64,000 bases of DNA from Sandaracinomonas limnophila (lineage in GTDB: Bacteria > Bacteroidota > Bacteroidia > Cytophagales > Spirosomataceae): contig NZ_SACY01000003.1 of the NCBI RefSeq assembly GCF_004005965.1, forward strand, positions 186,001 through 250,000. The letters run 5' to 3'. The position numbers and the translations under genes are program-made. The stretch's first letter is position 1; each line of letters begins with the position of its first letter. Positions 52,879-61,621 of this stretch are shown piece after piece. The notes beneath the pieces are model-generated. The model searched no databases and was not told where the DNA came from. It worked only from the letters and a program-made list of their open reading frames with translations.

Positions 52879-54183
52879 GTGAAACTTTCTAAACCTTCTT
52901 TAAGCTTTAGCCAAATAATCAATATGAATGTTGGTTTTTTTGGCATACAATATTCCTTTGGACTTCAACAAAGTGCTATTAATCCCATTTACGATTTCCT
53001 AGGAGCTAGCCCAGATCAAATACCTATTTTAAACATTGCTGGTCCTGTAACCGGACTGCTCGTTCAGCCTATCATTGGTGCATGGAGCGACCGTACCTGG
53101 CACCCGAAATGGGGCCGCAGAAAACCATTTTTCTTAGTAGGCGCATTATTATGTAGTCTCTGTCTGTTATTATATCCATTCAGTTCAAGTCTATGGATGG
53201 CCGCCGGATTATTGTGGGTTTTAGATGCAGGCAATAATACTGCCATGGAGCCCTACAGAGCTTTTGTTGCAGACAAATTAAATGAGGACCAACAAGGTAC
53301 AGGCTTTCAAATGCAAAGTTTTTTTACAGGGTTGGGACAAACCTTGGCTAATTTATCCTTGTTTATTTTTCCATTAATATTTGTAGGAAAAACAGGATCC
53401 TTACCCACCTGGGTATATGCATCCTTCTTTTTAGGTGCCATTTGTTCGGTTGGAACCATATGGTGGAGCATGAAAACTACTCCAGAAATTGAACCCGATG
53501 CAGCTGAATTGGAACATATTAGAGCAAATAAATTAAGTCCTTCTGGCTCCATTAAAGAAATTTTTAGTGCCATTTTAGAAATGCCAAAAGTTATGTGGCA
53601 ATTAGCCTTGGTTTATTTATTTCAGTGGTATGCACTATTCTGTTATTGGCAAAACTCCTCAAAAAGTATAGCACTTTCGGTTTGGAATGTTACCCCAAAA
53701 GATAATCCAAAATTATATGAAGAGGCCGTTTCTTGGACTGGATTAGTCAATGGTTGGTACAATATTGTCACTTTTTTAACTGCCTTAATTTTGGCGCGCT
53801 ATGCACAAAAACATGGTGCAAAAATGGTTCACATGGTTTGCTTATTATTAGCAGCCATTGGCTTCATTACTTTCCCAATGATTGGTGACAAAAATTTGTT
53901 ATTTTTTGCCATCACAGGTTTTGGAATAGGCTGGGCAAGTATGATGGGAATCCCTTATTTGTTAGTTGTAAATGACATACCAAAGGAACGCTATGGGGTT
54001 TATATGGGCATTATCAACATGATGATCGTCATCCCAATGATTCTTCAAAACCTAACTTTTGGCTATATATTAAAGAATTTCTTAGGAAATGATTCCCGTA
54101 ATGCCATTACCTTTGCAGGTGTGTTGTTGCTTTTAGCATGTATCGCAACGAGTAGAATTAAATCAAAAAGTATAAAAAATTGA
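52879..54183 (+). CDS. MFS sugar transporter (SLC45/sucrose-type)
   Basis: This is a 434-residue inner-membrane transporter with about 12 helices. The N-terminus KLSKPSLSFSQIINMNVGFF, the loop SDRTWHPKWGRRKPFFLVGA after helix 2, and DAGNNTAMEPYRAFVAD resemble the GPH/SLC45-type sugar transporters, which import sucrose or maltose. The chosen start is GTG 52879 because the candidate -7 box is at 52856-52863 and the conserved residues begin there; the frame is open from 52840. It is followed 1 bp later by a PfkB kinase and then amylosucrase, so sucrose is the likely substrate. Confidence 0.88.
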   Translation: MKLSKPSLSFSQIINMNVGFFGIQYSFGLQQSAINPIYDFLGASPDQIPILNIAGPVTGLLVQPIIGAWSDRTWHPKWGRRKPFFLVGALLCSLCLLLYPFSSSLWMAAGLLWVLDAGNNTAMEPYRAFVADKLNEDQQGTGFQMQSFFTGLGQTLANLSLFIFPLIFVGKTGSLPTWVYASFFLGAICSVGTIWWSMKTTPEIEPDAAELEHIRANKLSPSGSIKEIFSAILEMPKVMWQLALVYLFQWYALFCYWQNSSKSIALSVWNVTPKDNPKLYEEAVSWTGLVNGWYNIVTFLTALILARYAQKHGAKMVHMVCLLLAAIGFITFPMIGDKNLLFFAITGFGIGWASMMGIPYLLVVNDIPKERYGVYMGIINMMIVIPMILQNLTFGYILKNFLGNDSRNAITFAGVLLLLACIATSRIKSKSIKN

Positions 54184-54184
54184 T

Positions 54185-55132
54185 ATGAGTGTATTGTGTA
54201 TTGGCGAGGCCTTGATAGATATGATCTGTACCGACAAAGGAAGTTCGCTTTCAGAAGGTCAAAATTTCTTAAAAAAACCTGGAGGAGCTCCCACCAATGT
54301 TGCAGCAGCCATTGCCGCCTTGGGTGGATATGTTAGCCTTAGTGCGAAAGTTGGTGATGATCCATTTGGAAAACAACTGGTAGAGGTAATGAAAGATTTT
54401 GGGGTAAATACAGACCATGTGCATTTGGACAAGGACAATTTCACAACCTTTGCTTTTGTATCCTTGATGTTGGACGGTGAAAGAGATTTTGTTTTTAACC
54501 GTGGAGCAGATGCACATTTAAATAAAGCAGATATTCAGAAAATAGATCTAAACGACTTTTCAATTATTCACTTTGGCTCAGCCACCGGATTCTTGGAAGG
54601 AAGCTTAAAAGAAGCCTATTATTATTTATTAAAGGAAGCGAAAAAAGCAAACAAAACCATTAGCTTTGACCCCAATTATAGGCATTTACTTTTTGGAGAT
54701 AAGCAAGATCTTTTTATCAATTGTTCCCAGGACTTTCTAAAAATTGCCGATTTCACTAAATTAAGTGATGAGGAGGCGATTTTAATCACAAGAACAAAGA
54801 CATTGACAGAAGCAACTGAAGCTTTGCTGAAAACTTGTCCAGGTGTATTTGCCATAACTCTTGGAAAAGATGGTACTTTATTAGGTTTTAAAGGTCAAAC
54901 GATTACCATTGGTTCAATTCCTATTCAGGCAGTTGACACCACGGGTGCAGGAGATGCATTTGTGGGTGCTATTTTGTATCAATTAGATCAATTAAATAAA
55001 AAGCCAAATGACCTTTTAGAAGAGGAATGGAAAAATTTAGTTCAAAACGCCAACAAAGCTGGTGCCAGAACTTGCGAATTTCTTGGGGCAATGGAGGCCT
55101 TTAAACATTTAAATAATAGCATTTTTAATTAG
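54185..55132 (+). CDS. PfkB-family fructokinase
   Basis: This is a 315-residue sugar kinase. The N-terminal motif GGAPTNVAAAIAALGG (42-57) and the C-terminal AVDTTGAGDAFVGAIL (about 249-264, with the catalytic Asp near 257) are complete, and SKVGDDPFGK-type SAKVGDDPFGKQ follows the first. Fructokinases phosphorylate the fructose set free from sucrose to fructose-6-phosphate. Its place between the sucrose transporter and amylosucrase supports that substrate. Gap 1 bp upstream, 5 bp downstream. Confidence 0.92.
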   Translation: MSVLCIGEALIDMICTDKGSSLSEGQNFLKKPGGAPTNVAAAIAALGGYVSLSAKVGDDPFGKQLVEVMKDFGVNTDHVHLDKDNFTTFAFVSLMLDGERDFVFNRGADAHLNKADIQKIDLNDFSIIHFGSATGFLEGSLKEAYYYLLKEAKKANKTISFDPNYRHLLFGDKQDLFINCSQDFLKIADFTKLSDEEAILITRTKTLTEATEALLKTCPGVFAITLGKDGTLLGFKGQTITIGSIPIQAVDTTGAGDAFVGAILYQLDQLNKKPNDLLEEEWKNLVQNANKAGARTCEFLGAMEAFKHLNNSIFN

Positions 55133-55137
55133 ATATC

Positions 55138-57081
55138 GTGTATAATATTACCCTAACACAACATTTACAAGGTCTTGCTAAAAAATTCAAACTTGGAAAA
55201 ACGGCAAATGACCAACAATTCCTAACACATTTCATTGCTAACATCGATGAAATTCAGGCCATATTTCACATGATTTATGGCCAACATCCAAATTATTCAA
55301 CTTTTTTTGAACAGCTTTTGGAAAGCATTTTTGAGACTCATGCTGCAAGAAGTAAAGCATTGAAGGAAAGAGATGAAGAAAAGGCTAAGCAAGGATTTTG
55401 GTATTTAAGTAACCAATTGATGGGTATGAGCCTTTATGTTGACCGCTTTGCCGGAAGCTTAAAAGGAATGAAATCTAAATTAGATTATCTTGAGAATTTG
55501 GGAGTAAATTATTTACACCTAATGCCCATTTTTGAAAGTCCAGAAGGTGAATCAGATGGTGGATATGCAGTTTCTGACTTCCGGAAAGTAGATAAGCGAT
55601 TTGGCTCAAATAAAGACTTGATCGATCTGCAAAAAGAATTACAAGCCAAAAACATGTATTTGATGATTGATATTGTGCTAAATCACACTTCACATCACCA
55701 CGAATGGGCTAAAAAAGCAAAAGCTGGCAACAAAGAATATCAGGATTATTTTTATTTCTATGATGATAGAAAAATCCCAGACCAGATGGATGAAACCATG
55801 CCTGAGATTTTTCCAGAAAGTAGTCCTGGTAGTTTTACTTATATACCAGAAGCTGACAAATGGGCCATGACAGTATTTCATCATTACCAATGGGATTTAA
55901 ATTACACAAATCCGAAGGTATTCTTGGAAATGCTTTCAAACGTATTCCATTATGGCAATTTGGGTGTAGATGTATTGCGAATTGATGCACCCGCTTTCAT
56001 TTGGAAGGAAATGGGTACCACTTGTCAGAATTTACCCAAAGCACACAAATTACTTCAATTAATTAAATTATGTACGGAAGTTGCCACTCCAGGAATGGCG
56101 CTGTTGGGAGAAGCAATTGTAGCTCCAGCCCAAATCATGGAGTATTTTGGAACTGGTAGATTTGTAAATCACGAATGCGATGTTGCCTACAATGCGACTC
56201 AAATGGCGGTCCAATGGGATGCATTGGCTACTGGCGACACCCGAATTATGTTGGCTGCCCAACAAGAATTACAGAAAAAACCATTGGGGGGAACATGGAT
56301 CACCTATACCCGTTGTCATGACGATATTGGATTGGGATACGACGATTACATGATTGAACAGGCAGGTTTTACTCCCTATTTGCATAGACATTATTTAAAA
56401 AATTATTACGGAGGTATTCAAACTGATTCTCCTGCAGCAGGAGCTTTGTTTGCAGTGAATCCGAAAACGAATGATGCAAGAATCTCTGGCTCATTGGCTT
56501 CCTTGTGCGGTTTAGAAAAAGCAAAAGCAGACAAAGACAGCAAAAAGATTCAGGAATCCATTCAAAAAATCATTTTAATGCAAGCCCAAAGCTTCCTTTT
56601 AGGTGGTATTCCAATTATTTTTTACGGAGATGAGGTTGGCTATGAAAATGATTACTCCTACTTAAAAGATGCTGGAAAAAGTTATGATAACAGATGGATG
56701 CATCGCCCTATTATTGATTGGAAAAAAAATGCTCTTGCGGAAAAAGAGGGAACCTTCGAAAATCAAATTTTTTCAGCCACCCAAAAATTAATTCAAATCA
56801 GAAAACAATTTGAAGCTTTCGGTGATTACAAAAACATTGAATGGTTGCATTCTCATAACAAATCGGTTGTTGGATACAAAAGAACCTTGCGAAAGGAAAC
56901 ATTTATTTGCTTATTCAATTACAGCAATCAAGATCAGGGTTTAACCTATTATGTTTTTGAAGAAAATGGAGAAAAACCCAAAAAGGTAAAAGACCTTTGG
57001 ACCAACAAAAATATTACTATTTCCTATGATCACGACCACTTAAATTTCAAACCTTACCAATTCTATATCTTTAAATTATAA
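55138..57081 (+). CDS. Amylosucrase (GH13)
   Basis: This is a 647-residue GH13 enzyme that turns sucrose into an alpha-glucan plus fructose. The start is GTG 55138. The catalytic triad is in family-typical spots: Asp283 in VLRIDAPAF, Glu325 in LLGEAIVAP and Asp395 in RCHDDIGLGYDDY, near the known positions of Neisseria amylosucrase (286, 328, 393). Also LPIFESPEGESDGGYAVSD-like LMPIFESPEGESDGGYAVSD and GGIPIIFYGDEVG. Length is normal (~640). No signal sequence, so it is cytoplasmic, using imported sucrose. The product glucan would act as storage. Confidence 0.92.
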   Translation: MYNITLTQHLQGLAKKFKLGKTANDQQFLTHFIANIDEIQAIFHMIYGQHPNYSTFFEQLLESIFETHAARSKALKERDEEKAKQGFWYLSNQLMGMSLYVDRFAGSLKGMKSKLDYLENLGVNYLHLMPIFESPEGESDGGYAVSDFRKVDKRFGSNKDLIDLQKELQAKNMYLMIDIVLNHTSHHHEWAKKAKAGNKEYQDYFYFYDDRKIPDQMDETMPEIFPESSPGSFTYIPEADKWAMTVFHHYQWDLNYTNPKVFLEMLSNVFHYGNLGVDVLRIDAPAFIWKEMGTTCQNLPKAHKLLQLIKLCTEVATPGMALLGEAIVAPAQIMEYFGTGRFVNHECDVAYNATQMAVQWDALATGDTRIMLAAQQELQKKPLGGTWITYTRCHDDIGLGYDDYMIEQAGFTPYLHRHYLKNYYGGIQTDSPAAGALFAVNPKTNDARISGSLASLCGLEKAKADKDSKKIQESIQKIILMQAQSFLLGGIPIIFYGDEVGYENDYSYLKDAGKSYDNRWMHRPIIDWKKNALAEKEGTFENQIFSATQKLIQIRKQFEAFGDYKNIEWLHSHNKSVVGYKRTLRKETFICLFNYSNQDQGLTYYVFEENGEKPKKVKDLWTNKNITISYDHDHLNFKPYQFYIFKL

Positions 57082-57539
57082 TGGCACTTCCTAACATTTT
57101 TTCAAAAGAAGTTTGTGATTCAATTATTCAAAGACTCAATCAAATACAACCCGATTCAAAACCTAATTGGGGTACAATGAATGCGTCTCAGATGATGGCT
57201 CATTGCTGTGTGACCTACGAAATGGCATTTGAAAACATTCACAAACAACCTCCTGCAATCGTTCGATTCTTCTTGAGAAAATTTGTAAAGCCAATGATTG
57301 TCAATGAAAAAAAGTATGGCAAAAATCTTAAAACGGCAAAAGAATTCATCATTGCAGACGATAAAGAATTTGACAAGGAAAAAACAAGACTAATTGCCTA
57401 CATCAATAAAGCGAAAGATTTAGGACCTGAATATTTTGAAGGAAAGCCTTCATTAATCTTTGGAAAGCTTACAAGTGTTGAGTGGAATAATATGTTTATT
57501 AAACACTTGGAACACCATTTGGAGCAGTTTGATGCATAA
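57081..57539 (+). CDS. DUF1569-domain protein
   Basis: This is a 152-residue protein of the DinB-like fold: LNQIQPDSKPNWGTMNASQM with AHCCVTYEMAFENIHK, and the end TSVEWNNMFIKHLEHHLEQFDA contain spaced His residues that may bind a metal. The function of DUF1569 is unknown. Its ATG overlaps the amylosucrase stop (TAATG), so it is coupled to the sucrose operon. The GC-rich hairpin at 57538-57562 overlaps its stop codon. Confidence 0.85.
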   Translation: MALPNIFSKEVCDSIIQRLNQIQPDSKPNWGTMNASQMMAHCCVTYEMAFENIHKQPPAIVRFFLRKFVKPMIVNEKKYGKNLKTAKEFIIADDKEFDKEKTRLIAYINKAKDLGPEYFEGKPSLIFGKLTSVEWNNMFIKHLEHHLEQFDA

Positions 57540-57562
57540 TAAACGCGCTATGCGCGTTTATT
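57538..57562. terminator. Bidirectional terminator between convergent genes
   Basis: AATAAACGCGC / GCGCGTTTATT with a three-base loop. The stop TAA of the DUF1569 gene is partly in the stem. The minus-strand gene ends at 57568. No long T run, so weaker than the others. Confidence 0.7.
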
Positions 57563-57567
57563 ATTAT

Positions 57568-58284
57568 CTAATTTTCAACTTTTAATTTATTCAGGTATTC
57601 CTTCGTAGTCACATTCTCCTTCGGAGCCAATTTATAAGCCTCCTGGTAGTCCTTACGTTTTAAATCCCCATTCTTGATAGATTTCAAAAAGCTCATCCAT
57701 GCAAATGGATTGGTTAAGGAAAGATATGCGTTATTGTAGAAATTCTTATTGGCTAGATTATAAACCATTTGATCTGAAAAATTCCTAAAATTGGCTGCAG
57801 AACCCATCCCAGCTTGCATGGCCATAATTTTTAAATCTGATTTATCTAAGTTTCTGTTGGCATTATCACGCATTTTTTGATTAGGTAATTTCATATCCAA
57901 AAATGCTTGTTTAAATTCCGATTCGTCCGAATGTCGATATACCTTCACCTCTGCCAACATAGTGGATTCTTCCTCCATTTTTATAACTGTCTGATGGATC
58001 TGCTCATTATCTTTTGGAACGATGTACATTTTCTTTTTAAAACCTACATAAGAAAAAACCAAGGTATCGCCAGGAAAAACCTGCATCTCTACAACACCCA
58101 AATTATCTGAAATAGCACCGCGACCAGCTACTGGATTATACAAATAGGCCAAAGGCAAATATTCAGCATTACGGGATGACACCACTCTTGCTTGAAAAAA
58201 TACAGTTTTATCTTGTCCTTGGGACATCACATCTGAAATACCAAACAAGAAAAAAAACGTAAAAAGTACAAGCCAAAATTTCAT
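57568..58284 (-). CDS. Carboxypeptidase-like regulatory-domain protein, exported
   Basis: This is a 238-residue exported protein. The signal is MKFWLVLFTFFFLFGISDVM. A beta-sandwich domain like CarboxypepD_reg follows (VFFQARVVSSRNAEYLPLAY to VIKMEEESTMLAEVKVYRH), as at the N-terminus of SusC proteins but with no barrel. The C-terminal part (~125-238) is charged and helical. The function is unknown; related short proteins sit near envelope genes. The start was moved to the ATG at 58284; upstream frame starts at a TTG only. Confidence 0.8.
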   Translation of the reverse strand: MKFWLVLFTFFFLFGISDVMSQGQDKTVFFQARVVSSRNAEYLPLAYLYNPVAGRGAISDNLGVVEMQVFPGDTLVFSYVGFKKKMYIVPKDNEQIHQTVIKMEEESTMLAEVKVYRHSDESEFKQAFLDMKLPNQKMRDNANRNLDKSDLKIMAMQAGMGSAANFRNFSDQMVYNLANKNFYNNAYLSLTNPFAWMSFLKSIKNGDLKRKDYQEAYKLAPKENVTTKEYLNKLKVEN

Positions 58285-58350
58285 ACTGCAATTTGACAAA
58301 AAATCGAATTCAAAGTGATTAAAAATTGTTAATGTTTGTTAGCATTTAAA

Positions 58351-58425
58351 AATTCCTATTTTCCTATATTCCTATTTTCCTATATTCCTATATTCTAAAA
58401 TTCTTAGATTCTTACATTCTCATGC
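58351..58425 (-). repeat. Octamer array (ATAGGAAT/A) after the cdsA stop
   Basis: On the minus strand, a few bases after the cdsA TAA, eight octamers run: GTAAGAAT, CTAAGAAT, TTTAGAAT, then ATAGGAAT and ATAGGAAA alternating five times. TAG or TAA occurs in every unit. It fills the space to the preceding gene. Confidence 0.85.
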
Positions 58426-58427
58426 TC

Positions 58428-59258
58428 TTAAACCAACTTCAATAAAGCAATTATAAATGGAATAGATAACAATAAGCCATCAAAACGATCTAGAAAGCCT
58501 CCATGTCCTGGAATGGTGTTTGCAGAATCTTTAATATTTATACTTCGTTTAAATAGAGATTCAACCAAATCTCCATAAGTACCCGCTACTACAATAATCA
58601 CACCAATTGATATCCATTCGATTAAGGTATAATTGGTAAAAAACTTACCCAAAATAAAGGCGACTAGCATAGCAGAAACAAATCCCCCGATGCTACCTTC
58701 CCAAGATTTTTTGGGAGATACCCGCTCAAATAATTTGGTCTTACCGAATTTAGTCCCGGCAAAATAAGCCCCAGAATCACTTGCCCAAAGTAAAAACAAA
58801 CATCCCAAAATAATTTGTGGATCATAGTTTTCATTTTTAACAAATGCCAAAACCGTTAATAAAGCAAAAGGAAGGGCCACATAAATTAAGCCTAAAAACG
58901 TGTAGGCAATATTTTGAAATGGATTTACATCTTGCTTTTTATATAATTTTATAAAAAATATTAGTGTTAATAAGGGAGAAAGGATGTAATAATTTTGATA
59001 AGCCAAAACCCCTTTTTCAATAAAAAAGGTCAACAAATGCATCACAATTCCACAAAAAGTACCAAAAAAGGTTAATGGCAAATTCCCTTCCATAGAACCG
59101 ATTAATTTATAAAATTCTAATTGAGCTAAAGCTCCAATGATTAAGAACAACCCTAAAAAAGTATAATCACTAAATTGTATGCAAAAAATTAAAAATGGAA
59201 CTGCAATTACTGCGGCAATTACCCTTTGCATCAAATTTGACATATCCTTTAATCCCAT
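58428..59258 (-). CDS. cdsA: Phosphatidate cytidylyltransferase
   Basis: This is a 276-residue membrane enzyme that makes CDP-diacylglycerol for phospholipid synthesis. It has ~8 hydrophobic helices. The CDS signature near the C-terminus is SLFKRSINIKDSANTIPGHG, followed by GFLDRFDGLL (about 232-262). WASDSGAYFAGTKFGKTKLF and SPKKSWEGSIGG precede it. Full length. It starts 4 bp after the DUF2007 stop and is followed by an octamer repeat array. Confidence 0.95.
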   Translation of the reverse strand: MGLKDMSNLMQRVIAAVIAVPFLIFCIQFSDYTFLGLFLIIGALAQLEFYKLIGSMEGNLPLTFFGTFCGIVMHLLTFFIEKGVLAYQNYYILSPLLTLIFFIKLYKKQDVNPFQNIAYTFLGLIYVALPFALLTVLAFVKNENYDPQIILGCLFLLWASDSGAYFAGTKFGKTKLFERVSPKKSWEGSIGGFVSAMLVAFILGKFFTNYTLIEWISIGVIIVVAGTYGDLVESLFKRSINIKDSANTIPGHGGFLDRFDGLLLSIPFIIALLKLV

Positions 59259-59262
59259 AAAT

Positions 59263-59457
59263 CTATTTTTCTAAATATTCTTTCGCCAGATCAGCCTCCT
59301 GATTTGGTACCAATAATTCTCCAAAACCTATTTGATAGCCGCTTATTTTTTTATTCAAAACAATTGCATCAATTGCACAATTTTCCTTTAAATTTATTTT
59401 TAACATCTCTAAATGCTCTAAGCTCTCAGATTTTGCAACTACAGTCCAGTTATTCAT
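59263..59457 (-). CDS. DUF2007-domain small protein
   Basis: This is a 64-residue cytoplasmic protein with a ferredoxin-like alpha-beta pattern: WTVVAKSESLEHLEMLKINL, then ENCAIDAIVLNKKISGYQIG and a C-terminal LLVPNQEADLAKEYLEK. It matches DUF2007 (putative signal-transducing). The function is unknown. It comes just before cdsA and after a heptamer array following the CPBP protease gene, with which it forms a common Bacteroidota neighbourhood. Confidence 0.8.
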   Translation of the reverse strand: MNNWTVVAKSESLEHLEMLKINLKENCAIDAIVLNKKISGYQIGFGELLVPNQEADLAKEYLEK

Positions 59458-59460
59458 TCT

Positions 59461-59566
59461 AATTGTTAATGGTTAATTGTAAATTGTTAATGGTTAATTG
59501 TAAATTGTTAATTAAAAATATGAATTCATAACTCATAACTCATAACTCATAACTCATAACTCATAA
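59461..59566 (-). repeat. Two adjoining repeats: 21-bp unit (x2.5) and GTTATGA heptamers over the CPBP stop
   Basis: The left half (59461-59512) is a 21-base unit (itself 3 x 7, starting AATTGTTAATGG) present 2.5 times. The right half (59526-59566) is a run of ~6 heptamers CATAACT on the plus strand (GTTATGA... reading on the minus). The CPBP protease stop TGA (59561-59563) belongs to the first heptamer, right after Lys-Leu codons. The DUF2007 ATG follows the left half. Confidence 0.85.
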
Positions 59567-60514
59567 TTTATAATTATAAAGTCTTCTCACATAAAACACC
59601 ACCAATACCAAAGAAAGCACAACCATATAATATTCTGAATTAATTGTGCCTGATAAAGGATCTGTATCAATAATTTTTTGCTGGTACAAATAAGAAGATA
59701 CAACACCTAGGGCATTATTAAAAAAATGGCATATAATAGGAATCCACAAATTTCTGTACCAAACATAAAGATAACCAAAAAAGGCACCTAATAATACTCT
59801 AGGGAAAAATCCTAAAAATTGAAAATGTATAAAACTAAAAATAATGGCTGTTGACCAAACAGCTACATGACTATTCAGCGAATACTTTTCAATGATATTT
59901 TGTAAAACTCCTCTAAAAAATAATTCTTCACCTAGAGCAGCTAGAAAACCAATTGTCATCAAACCTAAGACGAAATCTACGGGGGTTTCAAAATTCAACA
60001 AAGTTTGTGTTACCTTGTCCATCGCCAATTCCTGGGTTTTCATCCAAACCTCTAAAGTGTGATAACCTGCGGGTAAAGCAATATTTTTATTTAAATTTAT
60101 GATAAACTCCATCAAGGGCATCCCTACAATTAAAGCAACTACCGACCACACATAAATATGCCATGAAACTTGTGTATTCGGTGACAAATCAGAAAGAGTC
60201 TGTTTCAAACGATATTTATTATACGCCCAAGCCGACCCAACAAAAGTACCTAAGGAAGTAAACCATTGCATAGCCATAAAGGCTCTAGAACCATGATTAA
60301 AAGAATTAGGATCTTGAATAAAATTCATTAAAACTGCCTGTAATTTAGCAGGATCTGAACCTGATTTAATATTTAATTCTAGGATAAAGACAGACGCAAA
60401 CATGCCAAAAAACTGTCCAATAAATGCCCCTAAAATTAGAAATCCTGCTAAAACGAAAAGTTTAGATATCATTTCTAGCATTCGAAATCCTAAAAAATTG
60501 TTATTTTCTCCCAT
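59561..60514 (-). CDS. CPBP-family intramembrane metalloprotease
   Basis: This is a 317-residue membrane protein with ~8 helices. The CPBP/CAAX-protease motifs are GEELFFRGVLQNII (near 193-206, EExxxR), FIHFQFLG (about 225) and HFFNNALG (about 265). They provide Glu and His ligands for the active site. Bacterial members process unknown peptides or modify immunity. It stands before the DUF2007-cdsA pair. The gene begins near a 12-bp palindrome (60521-60532) shared with divergent dusB. Confidence 0.9.
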   Translation of the reverse strand: MGENNNFLGFRMLEMISKLFVLAGFLILGAFIGQFFGMFASVFILELNIKSGSDPAKLQAVLMNFIQDPNSFNHGSRAFMAMQWFTSLGTFVGSAWAYNKYRLKQTLSDLSPNTQVSWHIYVWSVVALIVGMPLMEFIINLNKNIALPAGYHTLEVWMKTQELAMDKVTQTLLNFETPVDFVLGLMTIGFLAALGEELFFRGVLQNIIEKYSLNSHVAVWSTAIIFSFIHFQFLGFFPRVLLGAFFGYLYVWYRNLWIPIICHFFNNALGVVSSYLYQQKIIDTDPLSGTINSEYYMVVLSLVLVVFYVRRLYNYKL

Positions 60515-60547
60515 ATTGCTCGTAAATTTACGGAATTTTTGAAGAGT

Positions 60548-61534
60548 ATGGTAAAAATTGGTCAGATAGAGCTTGGAGAGTTTCCCTTATTGCTTGCCCC
60601 AATGGAGGATGTTTCAGATCCGCCCTTTCGTGCAGTATGCAAATCCAATGGTGCAGACCTCATGTATACCGAATTTATTTCTTCAGAAGGACTCATCAGA
60701 GACGCTGCTAAGTCAGTTCAAAAATTAGATATTTTCGACTACGAAAGGCCCATCGGAATACAGCTTTTTGGAAGCAATATTGAAACCATGGCTGAATGTG
60801 CCAAAATTTCAACCGCAGCAAATCCTGATTTAATCGACATCAATTACGGATGCCCAGTCAAACAAGTGGCTTGTAAAGGTGCTGGTGCAGCATTGCTTCA
60901 GGACATCCCAAAAATGGTAGCTATGACCAAAGCTGTTGTTGATTCAACCCATCTACCCGTTACTGTTAAAACTCGATTGGGTTGGGATGATTCTACAAAA
61001 AACATTGAAGATGTTGCCGAGCGCTTACAAGATATTGGCATAAAAGCATTAACCGTTCACGGAAGAACTCGAGTTCAAATGTATAAAGGTGTTGCCGACT
61101 GGACGCTCATTGCTAAAATTAAAGATAATCCTAGAATCAACATTCCCATTTTCGGTAATGGAGATATAGATTCTCCCGAAAAAGCATTGGATTACAAAAA
61201 CAAATTCGGAGTAGATGGTATTATGATTGGCAGAGCTTCAATTGGTTATCCCTGGATTTTTAATGAAATCAAACATTTTCTAAAAACCGGTACCCATTTA
61301 CCTGCCCCGAATTTAGAAGAACGCATAAAAGTCTGTTTACAACATTTAGAATTTTCCATCAAGTGGAAAGGTAACCACGGTGGAATCGTAGAAATGAGAA
61401 GACATTATGCTAATTATTTCAAGGGATTAGACCATTTCAAACCTTTTAGAGCTCGACTAGTTACAGCTCCTACTTTTGAAGAAATCTTAGATATCGTGGA
61501 GGAGGTCCGAAATTACTATCAAGAACCAGCCTAG
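60548..61534 (+). CDS. dusB: tRNA-dihydrouridine synthase (DusB)
   Basis: This is a 328-residue FMN enzyme that reduces uridines in tRNA D-loops. LLLAPMEDVSDPPFRAVCK (near the start), DINYGCPVKQVACKGAGAAL with the catalytic Cys near 109, LTVHGRTRVQMYKG and FGVDGIMIGRASIGYPWIF are family features. The ATG at 60548 was chosen over the TTG at 60539. Divergent from the CPBP protease gene. Confidence 0.93.
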   Translation: MVKIGQIELGEFPLLLAPMEDVSDPPFRAVCKSNGADLMYTEFISSEGLIRDAAKSVQKLDIFDYERPIGIQLFGSNIETMAECAKISTAANPDLIDINYGCPVKQVACKGAGAALLQDIPKMVAMTKAVVDSTHLPVTVKTRLGWDDSTKNIEDVAERLQDIGIKALTVHGRTRVQMYKGVADWTLIAKIKDNPRINIPIFGNGDIDSPEKALDYKNKFGVDGIMIGRASIGYPWIFNEIKHFLKTGTHLPAPNLEERIKVCLQHLEFSIKWKGNHGGIVEMRRHYANYFKGLDHFKPFRARLVTAPTFEEILDIVEEVRNYYQEPA

Positions 61535-61621
61535 TTTTATCAACAAATTGGTAATTTTTCACGGTTCATTATTTTATCAGACAACTTTTAAAAATCCATT
61601 TTAGATTGTGTCTAAAAAAGG

